Of a DNA stretch of 64,000 nt, positions 34,278 through 44,231 are shown piece by piece. The stretch's first letter is position 1; the number at the start of each line of letters is the position of its first letter. A model generated the notes under the pieces. The model saw only the letters and a program-made list of their open reading frames with translations. It ran no database searches and was not told the origin of the DNA. Source of the DNA: Kribbella kalugense (GTDB taxonomy: Bacteria; Actinomycetota; Actinomycetes; Propionibacteriales; Kribbellaceae); NCBI RefSeq assembly GCF_004365875.1, contig NZ_SODF01000001.1, positions 1,364,001-1,428,000 on the forward strand. Reading direction: 5' to 3'. The position numbers and the translations under genes were made by a program.

Positions 34278-36214
34278 TGTTCTACCTCAGCCGGCAGACA
34301 GTCAGCCGCCACCGGTCGCTGTACGCCGGTTCCTTCGTGGCACTCGCAGTCGGAGTGTTCCTGCTCGGTCTGGCCGCAACCGCGACAGCCGCGACCATCG
34401 CTTACAAAGGCCCGGCCAGCTCGATCATCAGCGTGATGACACTCGGCGGCGACGGCGCTGAGCCACGCCGGATGAACGTGCCCATGTCCGGCGAGGACGT
34501 CTCCGGTCTGCAGGTCGTCCTGAGCATGGTCGGGACGATCAGCGGGTTCATCACGATCTTCGTCATCGCGAGCACGTTCGCCTTCGCGGTCGCCTCCCGT
34601 CGGCGTGAGCTCGGCCTGCTCCGACTGGTTGGCGCAACCCCGCGACGGGTACGCCGAATGGTGCTCGGCGAAGCCCTCGTCGTCGCAGTCGCCGCCTCCC
34701 TCACCGGTGCGGTCCTGGCCCAACTAGCAACCCCGCTCCTGCTCCGCAAGGCGTCGTACTCCGAACTGGCGCCGGTGAAACTCGAACCCGCCGCGCCGTG
34801 GATCCCGCTCGCCATCGCGGTCGCCGCCGGACTGCTGGTCGCGATGCTCGGCGCGCGGTCCGCCGCCCGCCGAGCTGGACGGGTCGGCCCGATCGACGCA
34901 CTGCGGGAGTCCGCGCTGGAGGGGTCGCGGATCGGGCCGGTGCGGATCATCTTCGGGCTGCTGTTCATGGCGGGCGCGATCACGATGCTCACGCTGATCC
35001 GGCCCGCGACCGGCGACGGCGCCGTACCGCTGGCGATGTTCGCACCGATGGTGATGGTGATCGGGCTGACGCTGCTCGCGCCGCTCATCGTGCCTTTGGT
35101 CGGTCGGCTCTGGGCGCTGCCGCTGGTGGCGTGGACGCGGGTGTCCGGGCGGCTGGCTCGCAGCAACGTGGTCGCCGCGCCTCGGCGTACGGCGTCGTTG
35201 GCGGCGCCGATCCTGGCGATCTCGGCGATCGCGGGCTCGATCGTGCTGAGCCTCAGCATTGCCGCCGATACGGCCGGCGCCCAGATCCGCGACGCCGTCA
35301 AGGCACCGATCGTGGTCACCGGCGGCGCCGACGTCTCGCGCTTCCCGGGTGTCGAGACGGTTGACGCGGGGCTGCCGCTGCAACTGGTCCGGATCGATCG
35401 GGACGACGCTCAACTGGAGGACGCGGAGGGCATCGACCCGGTGATGGCGACCCGGACCCGTGATCTCGTCGCGCTGTCCGGCGATCTCCGTGGGCTGACC
35501 GGCAATACCGTTGCCGTCAGCAAGGAGATGTCCGGGTTCGAGAACTATCGAGTCGGCGACGAGGTGCCAGTGACGTTCCTCGACCGGACCTCGGTGAAGC
35601 TCCGGGTCGTCGCGATCGTGAAGGACGCGTTCGGCGTGAACCCGTCGCTGCTGCTGCCGCTCGACCTGGTCCGCGCACACGCACCGAAGGCGGTTCCCGA
35701 TCGGCAGTTCGTCGTACCGGCTGCGAACGTCGACCCGGCGCCGTTGGTGACGCGGTTGCCGAACGCTCAGTTGGCGACTCGGTGGGAGGCCGACCAGGCG
35801 GACGGCGTACGCAAGGGGAATCAGCTCGGTCTGATCCTGCTGCTCGGGCCGGCTGGGTTCTACAGCGCGATCGCAATCGCCAACACGCTGCTGATGGGCA
35901 GTCTGCAGCGTCGGCGCGAGTTCGTCACGTCACGGCTGTTGGGTGCGACGCCGGCGCAGATTCGGCGGATGGTGTTGTGGGAGTCCTCGCTGGTCGGTGC
36001 GGTCGCGCTGAGCCTCGGTACCGCGATCACGATCACCGTCGGTGTGCTGATCCGGCACGCGATGACGGCCGGGCTGATCGACGTACCGCTGACCGTTCCG
36101 TGGGGTGTGCTGCTGGGGATCGCCGGACTTTGTCTGATCCTGGCGATAGGGTCCGCTCTGGCCCCGACCGCGTACATCCTGCGCCGGTCCGAACCGTCGG
36201 CAGCGGTGGACTAG
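34274..36214 (+). CDS. ABC transporter permease with two FtsX domains
   Basis: Permease of 646 residues. An N-terminal membrane segment, a first FtsX domain (about 80-200, SRRRELGLLRLVGATPRRVRRMVLGE), a middle region with further helices, an extracytoplasmic domain and a second FtsX domain (QRRREFVTSRLLGATPAQIRRMVLWE) are seen. Such two-domain permeases export lipids, peptides or drugs. Translationally coupled to the ATPase upstream. Confidence 0.92.
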   Translation: MMFYLSRQTVSRHRSLYAGSFVALAVGVFLLGLAATATAATIAYKGPASSIISVMTLGGDGAEPRRMNVPMSGEDVSGLQVVLSMVGTISGFITIFVIASTFAFAVASRRRELGLLRLVGATPRRVRRMVLGEALVVAVAASLTGAVLAQLATPLLLRKASYSELAPVKLEPAAPWIPLAIAVAAGLLVAMLGARSAARRAGRVGPIDALRESALEGSRIGPVRIIFGLLFMAGAITMLTLIRPATGDGAVPLAMFAPMVMVIGLTLLAPLIVPLVGRLWALPLVAWTRVSGRLARSNVVAAPRRTASLAAPILAISAIAGSIVLSLSIAADTAGAQIRDAVKAPIVVTGGADVSRFPGVETVDAGLPLQLVRIDRDDAQLEDAEGIDPVMATRTRDLVALSGDLRGLTGNTVAVSKEMSGFENYRVGDEVPVTFLDRTSVKLRVVAIVKDAFGVNPSLLLPLDLVRAHAPKAVPDRQFVVPAANVDPAPLVTRLPNAQLATRWEADQADGVRKGNQLGLILLLGPAGFYSAIAIANTLLMGSLQRRREFVTSRLLGATPAQIRRMVLWESSLVGAVALSLGTAITITVGVLIRHAMTAGLIDVPLTVPWGVLLGIAGLCLILAIGSALAPTAYILRRSEPSAAVD

Positions 36215-36346
36215 ACCGCTCCGCAGGCTCAGATCGGCCCAACGGTGGGTCGTGGCCAGGTAATCCGCCGTTCACCAGGGACAATGGGCACGGCGCCGGA
36301 CCGTCGCGGCGCCGTACCGGTTTGATCGAGGAGTTCGTAGACCCGC

Positions 36347-38794
36347 ATGGCACGCCGTACCAGCACCGCCGAACCCGAGGACTTCGAGGAGCGCATCCTC
36401 GACGTCGACGTCTCCGACGAGATGCGTACCAGCTACCTGGAGTACGCCTACTCGGTGATCTACGCCCGGGCGCTGCCCGACGCACGGGACGGGCTGAAAC
36501 CGGTCCAGCGGCGGATCCTGTTCTCGATGGCGGAGAACAACATCCGCCCCGACCGCGCCCACGTGAAGTCGGCCCGCGTCGTCGGTGAAGTCATGGGTAA
36601 GTACCACCCGCACGGCGACGGCGCGATCTACGACGCCCTGGTCCGGACCGCGCAGCCGTGGTCGATGCGGGTCCCACTGATCGACGGCCACGGAAACTTC
36701 GGCTCGCTGGACGACGGCCCGGCCGCGATGCGGTACACGGAATGCCGGATGGCGCCGTCCGCGATCGCGATGACCAGCGGCCTGGACGAGAACGTCGTCG
36801 AGTTCAAGCCGAACTACGACGGTCAGGAGAACGAGCCGCAGGTCCTGCCGGCGGCCTTCCCGAACCTGCTGGTCAACGGCGCCACCGGCATCGCGGTCGG
36901 GATGGCCACGAACATGGCCCCGCACAACCTGGTCGAGGTGATCCAGGCGCTGCGGCACCTGATCAAGACGCCGACCGCCGACCTGGACGACCTGATGCGG
37001 TTCGTGCCCGGACCCGACCTGCCGACCGGCGGCAAGATCGTCGGCCTGGAAGGCATCAAGGACGCGTACGCGACCGGCCGCGGCAGCTTCAAGATGCGCG
37101 CGACCGCCCGGATCGAGAACGTCACCCCGCGCCGCAAGGGCATCGTGGTCACCGAGCTGCCGTACGCCGTCGGCCCGGAGAAGGTGATCGAGAAGATCAA
37201 GACCCTGGTCCAGTCGAAGAAGCTGCAGGGCATCGCCGACGTCAAGGACCTGACCGACCGCACGCACGGCACCCAGCTGGTGATCGAGGTCAAGAACGGC
37301 TTCGTCCCCGAGGCCCTGCTCGAGCAGCTGTACAAGCTGACCCCGCTCGAGGACGCGTTCCACGTCAACAACGTCTGCCTGGTCGAGGGCCAGCCGCGCA
37401 CCCTCGGCCTGAAGGAACTCCTCGAGGTCTACCTCGGCCACCGGTACGACGTGACCCGGCGGCGCACCGAGTTCCGCCGGAAGAAGGCCCAGGACCGGCT
37501 GCACATTGTCGACGGACTGCTGATCGCGATCCTCGACATCGACGAGGTCATCCAGATCATCCGGTCCAGTGACGACGCGGCCGCGGCGCGAGCCCGGTTG
37601 ATCGAGATCTACGACCTCAGCGAGATCCAGACCAACTACATCCTGGACATGCCGCTGCGCCGGCTGACCAAGTTCTCCAAGCTCGAGCTGGACACCGAGA
37701 AGGGCGAGCTGGAGCGCGAGATCGAGGCACTGACCGCGATCATCGAGGACCCGAAGCTGCTGCAGAAGACGGTCTCCGACGAGCTCGCCGAGGTCGCCAA
37801 GACCTACGGCACGCCGCGACGGACCGTGCTGCTGGAGTCGTCCGGCGCGACCAAGACGGCCGCCGTACCGCTCGAGGTCAGCGACGACCCGTGCTGGATC
37901 CTGATGAGCTCGACCGGTCTGCTCGCGCGGACGAATGGAGTCGAACCGTTCGGGGCCAGTGACTCTCGGGCGAAGCATGACGCGATCGTGTCCGCGGTGA
38001 AGAGCACAGCGCGTGGACAGTACGGCGTGATTACCAGCGCCGGCCGGTTGATCCGGCTCGAGTCGCTCGACCTGCCCGCCGTACCGACGACCGCGAACGC
38101 GCCCAACCTGCAGGGCGGCGCGCCGATCGCGGAGTTCGTGTCGCTCGACCCGGGTGAGCGTGCGCTCGCGCTGAGCACGATGGACCCGGAGTCGATCGGT
38201 GTTGCTCTGGGTACGACGAGTGGCGTGGTGAAGCGAGTCGTGCCGGATCACCTGAGCAACCGGGACTCGTGGGAGATCATCGGGCTCAAGGACGGCGACG
38301 AGGTCGTCGGCGCGGTCGAGCTGACGACCGGCGAAGAGGAGCTGTGCTTCATCACGTCGGACGCGCAACTGCTGCACTTTGCGGCGTCTGCGGTGCGGCC
38401 GCAGGGACGGACAGCCGGCGGTATGGCCGGGGTCCGGCTGGCCGCGAAGGCGAAGGTGGTCTTCTTCGGTGCCGTCGACGCCGGCCGCGAGGCGCAGGTC
38501 GTGACGATTGCTGGCTCCTCGTCCGCGCTGCCGGGCACGGAGGTCGGCGCAGTGAAGGTGACGCCGTTCAGCGAGTACCCGGGCAAGGGCCGCGGGACCG
38601 GTGGCGTGCGTTGCCAGCGGTTGCTGAAGGGTGAGGACGGGCTGCTGCTCGGGTATATCGGCGCGGCGCCGGTGAAGGCCAGTGCGAGCAGCGGTGCACC
38701 GGTGGATCTGCCGCCGATCGACCCGCGCCGGGACGGTTCCGGCGTACCGGTCGCGCAGCCGATCGCTGCGTGCGCTTCCGATCTGGCAGGCTGA
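36347..38794 (+). CDS. parC: DNA topoisomerase IV subunit A (GyrA/ParC family)
   Basis: Type IIA topoisomerase A subunit of 815 residues. The breakage-reunion domain includes DGLKPVQRRIL, KYHPHGDGAIYDALVR and AAMRYTECRM with the catalytic Tyr130. The C-terminal half forms a beta-pinwheel with no classical GyrA box, which favours ParC over GyrA. The matching B subunit is in the same window at 61855, on the other strand, so the A2B2 enzyme is encoded at two separate sites about 23 kb apart. It relaxes and decatenates DNA at chromosome segregation. Confidence 0.9.
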   Translation: MARRTSTAEPEDFEERILDVDVSDEMRTSYLEYAYSVIYARALPDARDGLKPVQRRILFSMAENNIRPDRAHVKSARVVGEVMGKYHPHGDGAIYDALVRTAQPWSMRVPLIDGHGNFGSLDDGPAAMRYTECRMAPSAIAMTSGLDENVVEFKPNYDGQENEPQVLPAAFPNLLVNGATGIAVGMATNMAPHNLVEVIQALRHLIKTPTADLDDLMRFVPGPDLPTGGKIVGLEGIKDAYATGRGSFKMRATARIENVTPRRKGIVVTELPYAVGPEKVIEKIKTLVQSKKLQGIADVKDLTDRTHGTQLVIEVKNGFVPEALLEQLYKLTPLEDAFHVNNVCLVEGQPRTLGLKELLEVYLGHRYDVTRRRTEFRRKKAQDRLHIVDGLLIAILDIDEVIQIIRSSDDAAAARARLIEIYDLSEIQTNYILDMPLRRLTKFSKLELDTEKGELEREIEALTAIIEDPKLLQKTVSDELAEVAKTYGTPRRTVLLESSGATKTAAVPLEVSDDPCWILMSSTGLLARTNGVEPFGASDSRAKHDAIVSAVKSTARGQYGVITSAGRLIRLESLDLPAVPTTANAPNLQGGAPIAEFVSLDPGERALALSTMDPESIGVALGTTSGVVKRVVPDHLSNRDSWEIIGLKDGDEVVGAVELTTGEEELCFITSDAQLLHFAASAVRPQGRTAGGMAGVRLAAKAKVVFFGAVDAGREAQVVTIAGSSSALPGTEVGAVKVTPFSEYPGKGRGTGGVRCQRLLKGEDGLLLGYIGAAPVKASASSGAPVDLPPIDPRRDGSGVPVAQPIAACASDLAG

Positions 38795-38798
38795 GCCC

Positions 38799-39506
38799 GT
38801 GAAGAGACTGCTCGCGCTCGGCGCGGTCGTAGTACTTGCGCTGGCCGGATGCAGCAGCAAGAAGGACTCCGGCGGGGGTGCTGCGCAGTCCGGCGGCGAC
38901 GCGGTCTCGCTGCTGACCGACGTCAAGAAGACGATCGACGACGCCGCTAGCGTGCACATCGTGCTGACCGGTCGCGATCTGCCGGACAGCGCGCAGACGC
39001 TCGCCAGTGGTGACGGCGTTGCGACGCACGCGCCGGCCTTCAAGGGCAAGCTGACGGTGCGGTCCGGTGGTTCGCCGATCGACGCCGAGGTGGTGGCGAT
39101 CGGCAGCAAGGTCTACGCGAAGCTCTCGTACATCCCGAGCTACATCGAGCTCCCGCCGTCCCAGTTGGCCGCTCTCGGTGCGCCCGACCCGTCGGTTCTG
39201 CTTGACCCGGCGAAGGGCCTGACCGCGGTCTTGCCGACGCTGAAGGATCCCAAGATCACCGGCGACACCCGTCAGGGCGCGAAGGTGCTGACTGAGGTCA
39301 CCGGGTCGGTCCAAGGCAAGTCGCTGCAGGGGATCTTCCCGAAGGCGCCCGCGGACAAGGACTTCCCGAGCACGTTCAAGATCGACAAGGACGCCAAGCA
39401 GCTCATCTCGGCGACGATCACCGGGCCGTTCTACGCCGGCGCGACCAGCAGCTACGACGTCACCCTGGACAAGTACGGCGAGAAGGTCGAGATCACCAAG
39501 CCGTGA
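38799..39506 (+). CDS. LprG/LppX-like lipoprotein
   Basis: Lipoprotein of 235 residues starting at a GTG, with signal KRLLALGAVVVLALAGC and lipid on Cys18. The rest is an LppX_LprAFG (DUF1396) domain, a half-barrel with a lipid cavity in mycobacterial homologues (DVKKTIDDAASVHIVLTGRDLP, KLTVRSGGSPIDAEVVAIGSKVYAKLSY). The next gene, an MFS exporter, overlaps it by 4 bp. This pair repeats the LprG-P55 arrangement of mycobacteria, where the two proteins move triacylated lipids to the outer envelope. Confidence 0.87.
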   Translation: MKRLLALGAVVVLALAGCSSKKDSGGGAAQSGGDAVSLLTDVKKTIDDAASVHIVLTGRDLPDSAQTLASGDGVATHAPAFKGKLTVRSGGSPIDAEVVAIGSKVYAKLSYIPSYIELPPSQLAALGAPDPSVLLDPAKGLTAVLPTLKDPKITGDTRQGAKVLTEVTGSVQGKSLQGIFPKAPADKDFPSTFKIDKDAKQLISATITGPFYAGATSSYDVTLDKYGEKVEITKP

Positions 39507-41179
39507 CCTCGTCAGTCGGCAATCCGAGGACCCGGCTGACCCTGGCCTCGATCGCCGTCGCTTTCGCGGCGGCGGACACGTACGTCGTTGTGCTCGCCTT
39601 GCCGAACATGATGGCCGGGGTCGGGCTGTCCGCGGACGAGTTGCAGCGGGCGGCGCCGATCATCTCCGGGTTCCTGCTCGGGTACATCGCCGTACTGCCG
39701 CTGATCGGACGGATCGCGGACGTCGTCGGGCGGACGCCGGTGCTGGTCGGTGCGCTGCTGCTCTTCGCGGTCGGGTCGCTGATCACGGCCGGCGCGTACG
39801 ACCTTCCGCTGGTGGTAACCGGTCGGTTTCTCCAAGGGGTCGGCGGTGGCGGGCTGGTCCCGGCGACACTCGCGCTGGTCGCCGACCTGTGGCCGGCCGA
39901 GCGTCGCGGACTGCCGCTTGGCGTGGTCGGCGCGGTGCAGGAACTCGGATCGGTCCTCGGTCCGCTGCTCGGTGCCGCCGTACTCGCGGTTGCCGACTGG
40001 CGGTACATCTTCTGGCTCAACCTGACCGTCGCCGTCGTCCTCGCACTCCTCCTCCGCGGACGCCGATGGCCACCGATCTCAGGTCTGGTCGGTGTCCTCG
40101 CCTGTGTTGCTCTAGGCCTCACGTTGACCGCGCCCGAACGGCTCGCATCCGGCGTCACGCTCGGCCTGCCCTTCGTACCCTTCACCGGGTCGTCACGGCT
40201 GCTCACACCGATCGGCGTCGTCACGCTGGTACTCGGTTTGCTGTGGCTAGGCCTCGTCTTGTGGCGGCAGCGCGGTCGACTGAGCGGCGTACTGTCGCAG
40301 GTCGACCTGGTCGGCGCCCTGCTGCTCGCGCTCGCTCTGGCCGGGGTCGTACTGGCTTTTGCGACTGCCGACCCCGAACGTGAGCTGATGTCGCCGGCCG
40401 GTCCGTGGCTGCTGGTCGCGGCTGCTGTCTTCGCGGTGGCGTTCGCGCTGTGGCAGCGTCGTACGGCGGCCGCCATCGTGCCGCGTGGTCTGCTGGGTGC
40501 GCGACCGGCCTGGGGGTCCTTGCTGGTCAGTTTCCTGATCGGATGCGCTTTGATCGCCGCGCTGGTCGACGTACCGGTCTTTGCACGCACCACCCAAGGC
40601 GGTGGGCAACTGGAGGCCGCGCTGGTGCTGGTGCGCTTCCTCATCGCGCTGCCGGTTGGTGCAGTTGCCGGTGGCTGGCTCACACGACGCTACGGGCTCG
40701 GACTGATCGCGGGCGGCGGGCTGGGGTTGTCCGGCGCGATGTTCGTGGTGATGGCGTTCTGGAGTCGTACGGCGCTCGATCACTGGCCGGCGACCGTCGT
40801 ACTGCTGGTGTGCGGCTTCGGCTTCGGCCTGGCGTTGTCACCACTCAACACGGCAATGCTTGGCGCGACACCAGCCGGTAGCCACGGTCTGGTGAGTGCG
40901 CTGGTCGTGGTCGCCCGGATGGTCGGGATGCTCGTCGGCGTCTCGGCCCTGACCGCGATCGGCCTCCGCCGGTACTACGCCATTGCCGACGGCATCAAAT
41001 CGCCGAACGAGCTGTGCCCGTCCTCCCCCGGAACCTGCCGCCCGTTCCTCGACGCGCTCCGCGACGCGGCCATTTCACAAGTTCACGCAATCTTCGCCGG
41101 CGCCGCCGTCTGCGCCTTCCTGGCCGCCGTACTCGCCGTCCTGCTGCTCGGCCGACGTGGCGTTGTGCACACATCATGA
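39503..41179 (+). CDS. MFS transporter, P55-like
   Basis: Major facilitator of 558 residues with about 14 predicted membrane segments. Near the start are DTYVVVLALPNMM and the A motif GRIADVVGRTPVL; GAVQELGSVLGPLLG resembles the P55 signature. It begins at a GTG inside the stop of the LprG-like gene. Together they probably export lipids or drugs. Unlike mycobacteria, this organism should lack mycolates, so the cargo is open. Confidence 0.88.
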   Translation: MTSSVGNPRTRLTLASIAVAFAAADTYVVVLALPNMMAGVGLSADELQRAAPIISGFLLGYIAVLPLIGRIADVVGRTPVLVGALLLFAVGSLITAGAYDLPLVVTGRFLQGVGGGGLVPATLALVADLWPAERRGLPLGVVGAVQELGSVLGPLLGAAVLAVADWRYIFWLNLTVAVVLALLLRGRRWPPISGLVGVLACVALGLTLTAPERLASGVTLGLPFVPFTGSSRLLTPIGVVTLVLGLLWLGLVLWRQRGRLSGVLSQVDLVGALLLALALAGVVLAFATADPERELMSPAGPWLLVAAAVFAVAFALWQRRTAAAIVPRGLLGARPAWGSLLVSFLIGCALIAALVDVPVFARTTQGGGQLEAALVLVRFLIALPVGAVAGGWLTRRYGLGLIAGGGLGLSGAMFVVMAFWSRTALDHWPATVVLLVCGFGFGLALSPLNTAMLGATPAGSHGLVSALVVVARMVGMLVGVSALTAIGLRRYYAIADGIKSPNELCPSSPGTCRPFLDALRDAAISQVHAIFAGAAVCAFLAAVLAVLLLGRRGVVHTS

Positions 41180-41222
41180 TCAACATGAGGGACAGCCGTC
41201 TCACCTCGCGTACCGTGATGGT

Positions 41223-42155
41223 GTGACCCCTGCGCCCGACGCCACCGGCCGGTGTTCGACGTTCTGTCGAGTACTGCGTGAACCGCTGGCGGGGACTGCT
41301 GTCGTGGCGGCCGGATGGGTCGTTGTCGAGCAGCCAGGTCCGTGGGGCGCGAAGGCGCCCACTCAGAGTCACCTGAACCCTGACTTCGGCGGGTCGTTCG
41401 ACGACAAGTGCAAGAAAGTGGACGTGCGCTTCGGGCTGATCCGCTCCCCTGGGCGGCACGCCGACGCGGTTGAGCGGTCGCACCAGGTGTTCGTCGCCTC
41501 GACCGGGCCGGGCAGGTCCTGGTTGCTCGGCGGCGGGATCGCTGATCCATCCGAGCTGGACGACCTCGACCTCGCTGCGGTCGCGCGTGGTGACCGCGCT
41601 GCTGTCATGGCGTCCCTCCCCACGCTCCAGCCGGTGGACGAGCCGGTCGTGCTCGTCTGCACGAACGGCAAGCGCGACGGCTGTTGCGCGATCCTCGGGC
41701 GGCCGCTGGTGTCAGCGCTGGCCGAGCGGGCACCGGGCCGGGTGTGGGAGGCCAACCATCTCGGCGGACATCGCTTCGCGCCGACCGCGACGTACCTGCC
41801 GGCCGGCACGATGCACGGGCACCTCACCGTCGAGACGGCGGTCGAGGCGCTGGCCGCGGCCGACCGGGGCGAGACGGTCCTGACCGGGCTGCGTGGGCGG
41901 TCGACCTGGACCAAGCGCGGTCAGGCCGCGGAGGTCGCCGTACGCGAACTCACAGGCGAGCTTTCCCTCGATGCGTTGCGAGTCGTGGCCGAAGGTCCCG
42001 AGACTGTCACTGTCCAGCATGTCGATGGCCGGTCGTGGATCGTGCCCGTCACCAGTGCGCCCGCTGATCCTCCCCGTCCGGACTCGTGTGGAAAGGAACC
42101 GTTCGCGATGTCGATCCTGCAAGCCGGAATTCCAGTGTCAGGTGGTGTCCGATGA
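41223..42155 (+). CDS. Sucrase/ferredoxin-like family protein
   Basis: Protein of 310 residues of the sucraseferredoxin-like family, a thioredoxin-fold ferredoxin. Cys clusters are CSTFC near the start and VLVCTNGKRDGCCAILGRPL in the middle, followed by WEANHLGGHRFAPTATYLPAG. A [2Fe-2S] centre is likely. The GTG at 41223 has TACCGT 7-12 bp upstream, which would make it leaderless. The stop overlaps the carbonic anhydrase start by 4 bp. Confidence 0.85.
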   Translation: MTPAPDATGRCSTFCRVLREPLAGTAVVAAGWVVVEQPGPWGAKAPTQSHLNPDFGGSFDDKCKKVDVRFGLIRSPGRHADAVERSHQVFVASTGPGRSWLLGGGIADPSELDDLDLAAVARGDRAAVMASLPTLQPVDEPVVLVCTNGKRDGCCAILGRPLVSALAERAPGRVWEANHLGGHRFAPTATYLPAGTMHGHLTVETAVEALAAADRGETVLTGLRGRSTWTKRGQAAEVAVRELTGELSLDALRVVAEGPETVTVQHVDGRSWIVPVTSAPADPPRPDSCGKEPFAMSILQAGIPVSGGVR

Positions 42156-42649
42156 GCGGCGGATTCGACGATCTGCTCGCGGCCAACGCGGAGTACGCCG
42201 CCGACTTCCACTACGGCGGGTTCGATGGGATCGCCCATGCCGGCATCGGTGTGGTCACCTGCATGGACTCGCGGATCCCGCCGCTGGAGATGCTCGGCCT
42301 GAAGCCGGGTGACGCGAAGGTACTGCGCTCGGCCGGTGGCCGGGTCACCGAGATCACGCTGACCGGGCTGGTGCTCGGCGTCCAGCTGCTCGGCGTACGG
42401 CGGATCATGATCATTCCGCACACCCGCTGCGCGATGGCCGCGATGTCCGAGGACGACCTGCGCGCCAAGGTCGAGCAGGCCGCGGGCAAACCGGCCGGCT
42501 ACCTGCCGATCTCGGTCATCCCCGACCAGGTCGAAGCGCTCCGTCGCGACGTCGCCGCAGTCCGCGAGCACCCGCTGATCGGCGACGACATCCTGGTCGG
42601 CGGCTTCATGTACGACGTCGACAACGGCCGCCTCACCGAGATCGACTGA
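42152..42649 (+). CDS. Beta-class carbonic anhydrase
   Basis: Carbonic anhydrase of 165 residues, interconverting CO2 and bicarbonate. The zinc ligands are Cys37, His90 and Cys93 (CMDSR, then PHTRC), with the Asp39-Arg41 dyad next to Cys37. It is short and belongs to the compact type IV-like branch. Co-transcribed with the ferredoxin-like gene. Its 3' end overlaps the convergent regulator gene by 17 bp. Confidence 0.93.
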   Translation: MSGGFDDLLAANAEYAADFHYGGFDGIAHAGIGVVTCMDSRIPPLEMLGLKPGDAKVLRSAGGRVTEITLTGLVLGVQLLGVRRIMIIPHTRCAMAAMSEDDLRAKVEQAAGKPAGYLPISVIPDQVEALRRDVAAVREHPLIGDDILVGGFMYDVDNGRLTEID

Positions 42650-43538
42650 CCAGCACCTCGAACCCGTCGAGGTGACGGGCGAGGCTGTACTCGAACAGAG
42701 CGCGCAGGTCGGACGCAGCGTCCTCGGGGACGGCCGCGAGCAGCGGGAACCTGCCGGTGGCGAGCAACTCTTCGGCGCGGCGGCGGGTGTCGAGTCGCCA
42801 GCGGTCGAGGGTCACGCCGGTCTCCTGCTCGGCCTCGATCTCGTCCGCCATCGCGCGGGCCGCGGTGATGACGAGGCCGTGGAGGGTCAGGGCCTCGCGG
42901 ATGCAGACCTCCGTCGGGAGCCCGAGTCCGTCGATGGCTCGCATGGTCCATTCGGTTTGGGCGGTTAGGTTCGGCACCAGGAGCGGGCGGGTGAACGAGA
43001 CCGCCGCAGGGAGCCATAGGTGGCGGCGGCACAGCTCCCACTGCAGCCAGGCGATCAGCTCGAGCTTGGCTCGCCAGCCGTCGGGGCCTGGTTCGGGGAG
43101 CTCGTACTCGCCGAAGACGGCGTCAACCATCTCTGTCACCAGTTCGTCCTTGCCGGCCACGTGGCGGTAGAGCGACATCGCGCCCACGCCTAGCTCGACT
43201 GCGACGCGCCGCATCGAGACGGCCTCGATCCCCTCGCCGTCCGCCACCGAAACCGCCGCCCGCAAGACATGGTCATGGCTCAACACCACCCGCGGCTCCA
43301 CCGCCCGCCTGGGGGTCCGCCGGCCTCTGGGTAGTGCGACGACTGTGCCGGCGCCGACCTTCGTCTCGACCAGGCCGGCGTCGCGAAGGCTCGCCATCAC
43401 CTTGGTCGCGGTGGCGATCGCGATCCCCCAGCGGCGCGCGATCTCGCGTACCGACGGCACGCGTTCTCCAGGTCGCAGTTCCCCGGTCAGGATCCGGGTC
43501 CGCAACTCCGCAACCACTCGCTGATACGGCGCTTCCAT
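42633..43538 (-). CDS. Regulator with GntR and TetR DNA-binding domains fused
   Basis: Protein of 301 residues with two DNA-binding parts. Residues 1-72 are a GntR winged helix (LRTRILTGELRPGERVPSVREIARRWGIAIATATKVMASLRDAGLV). Residues about 85-140 are a TetR-type HTH (RVAVELGVGAMSLYRHVAGKDELV), followed by a TetR C-terminal ligand domain (TetR_C). This arrangement occurs in actinobacteria. It probably controls itself and the divergent GNAT/hydrolase pair starting at 43632. Confidence 0.9.
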   Translation of the reverse strand: MEAPYQRVVAELRTRILTGELRPGERVPSVREIARRWGIAIATATKVMASLRDAGLVETKVGAGTVVALPRGRRTPRRAVEPRVVLSHDHVLRAAVSVADGEGIEAVSMRRVAVELGVGAMSLYRHVAGKDELVTEMVDAVFGEYELPEPGPDGWRAKLELIAWLQWELCRRHLWLPAAVSFTRPLLVPNLTAQTEWTMRAIDGLGLPTEVCIREALTLHGLVITAARAMADEIEAEQETGVTLDRWRLDTRRRAEELLATGRFPLLAAVPEDAASDLRALFEYSLARHLDGFEVLVSRSR

Positions 43539-43631
43539 GACCGGAAGTGTACTAGTTCATTCGACCTTGGCCTGGCACACTTCCTCCCGTACTGGCGGGC
43601 GTTTGAAGATGTAGCTGAATACGGTGTACGC

Positions 43632-44231
43632 ATGATCCACCGCGCCACTCCCGCCGACCACGACACGGTGGTCGCCATCCTCGCCAGAGCCTTCACCGAC
43701 GACCCGATCGTCAGCTGGCTCTTCCCAGACCCGACAACTCGGGCTCACCTCCAGACCGAGCTCTACTACGCCCCGCTCCTCACCCACCCATCCGTCGAGA
43801 CCGACCTCGTTGCCGAAGCCGGCGCTGCCATCTGGCTACGTCTCGCCACCGGCCAACCGCCGTACGGCGATGGGCCCACCTCACCGCCGTACCGCAACGA
43901 GCCGGCCGAGCTGCCCGCTGCCGCGCACCGCCTGCAAGCGCTCGGCGAGGCCCTCGCCCAGCGGCACCCACACGACCAGCCGTACCTGTATCTCCCATGC
44001 ATGGGTGTCGCCGCAGCACACCGCGGCGCCGGAATCGGCTCGACCATGCTGCGCGACCGCCTCCGGTACGCCGACTCACTCGCCATCGGCACCTACCTGG
44101 AGGCGAGCTCACCCCGCAGCCGCGCCCTCTACCTCCGCCACGGCTTCCGAGACCAGGGCTCACCGGTGCAAGTCGCCGACAGCCCAACGCTCTGGCCGAT
44201 GTGGCGACCCACGACAGGAGACAAACGATGA
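43632..44231 (+). CDS. GNAT family N-acetyltransferase
   Basis: Acetyltransferase of 199 residues. The N-terminal MIHRATPADHDTVVAILARAFTDDPIVSWLFPD and the acetyl-CoA loop AHRGAGIGSTML near residue 135 identify the family. The C-terminal YLRHGFRDQG closes the fold. Substrate unknown. The stop overlaps the hydrolase start (ATGA). Divergent from the GntR-TetR fusion gene. Confidence 0.9.
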   Translation: MIHRATPADHDTVVAILARAFTDDPIVSWLFPDPTTRAHLQTELYYAPLLTHPSVETDLVAEAGAAIWLRLATGQPPYGDGPTSPPYRNEPAELPAAAHRLQALGEALAQRHPHDQPYLYLPCMGVAAAHRGAGIGSTMLRDRLRYADSLAIGTYLEASSPRSRALYLRHGFRDQGSPVQVADSPTLWPMWRPTTGDKR

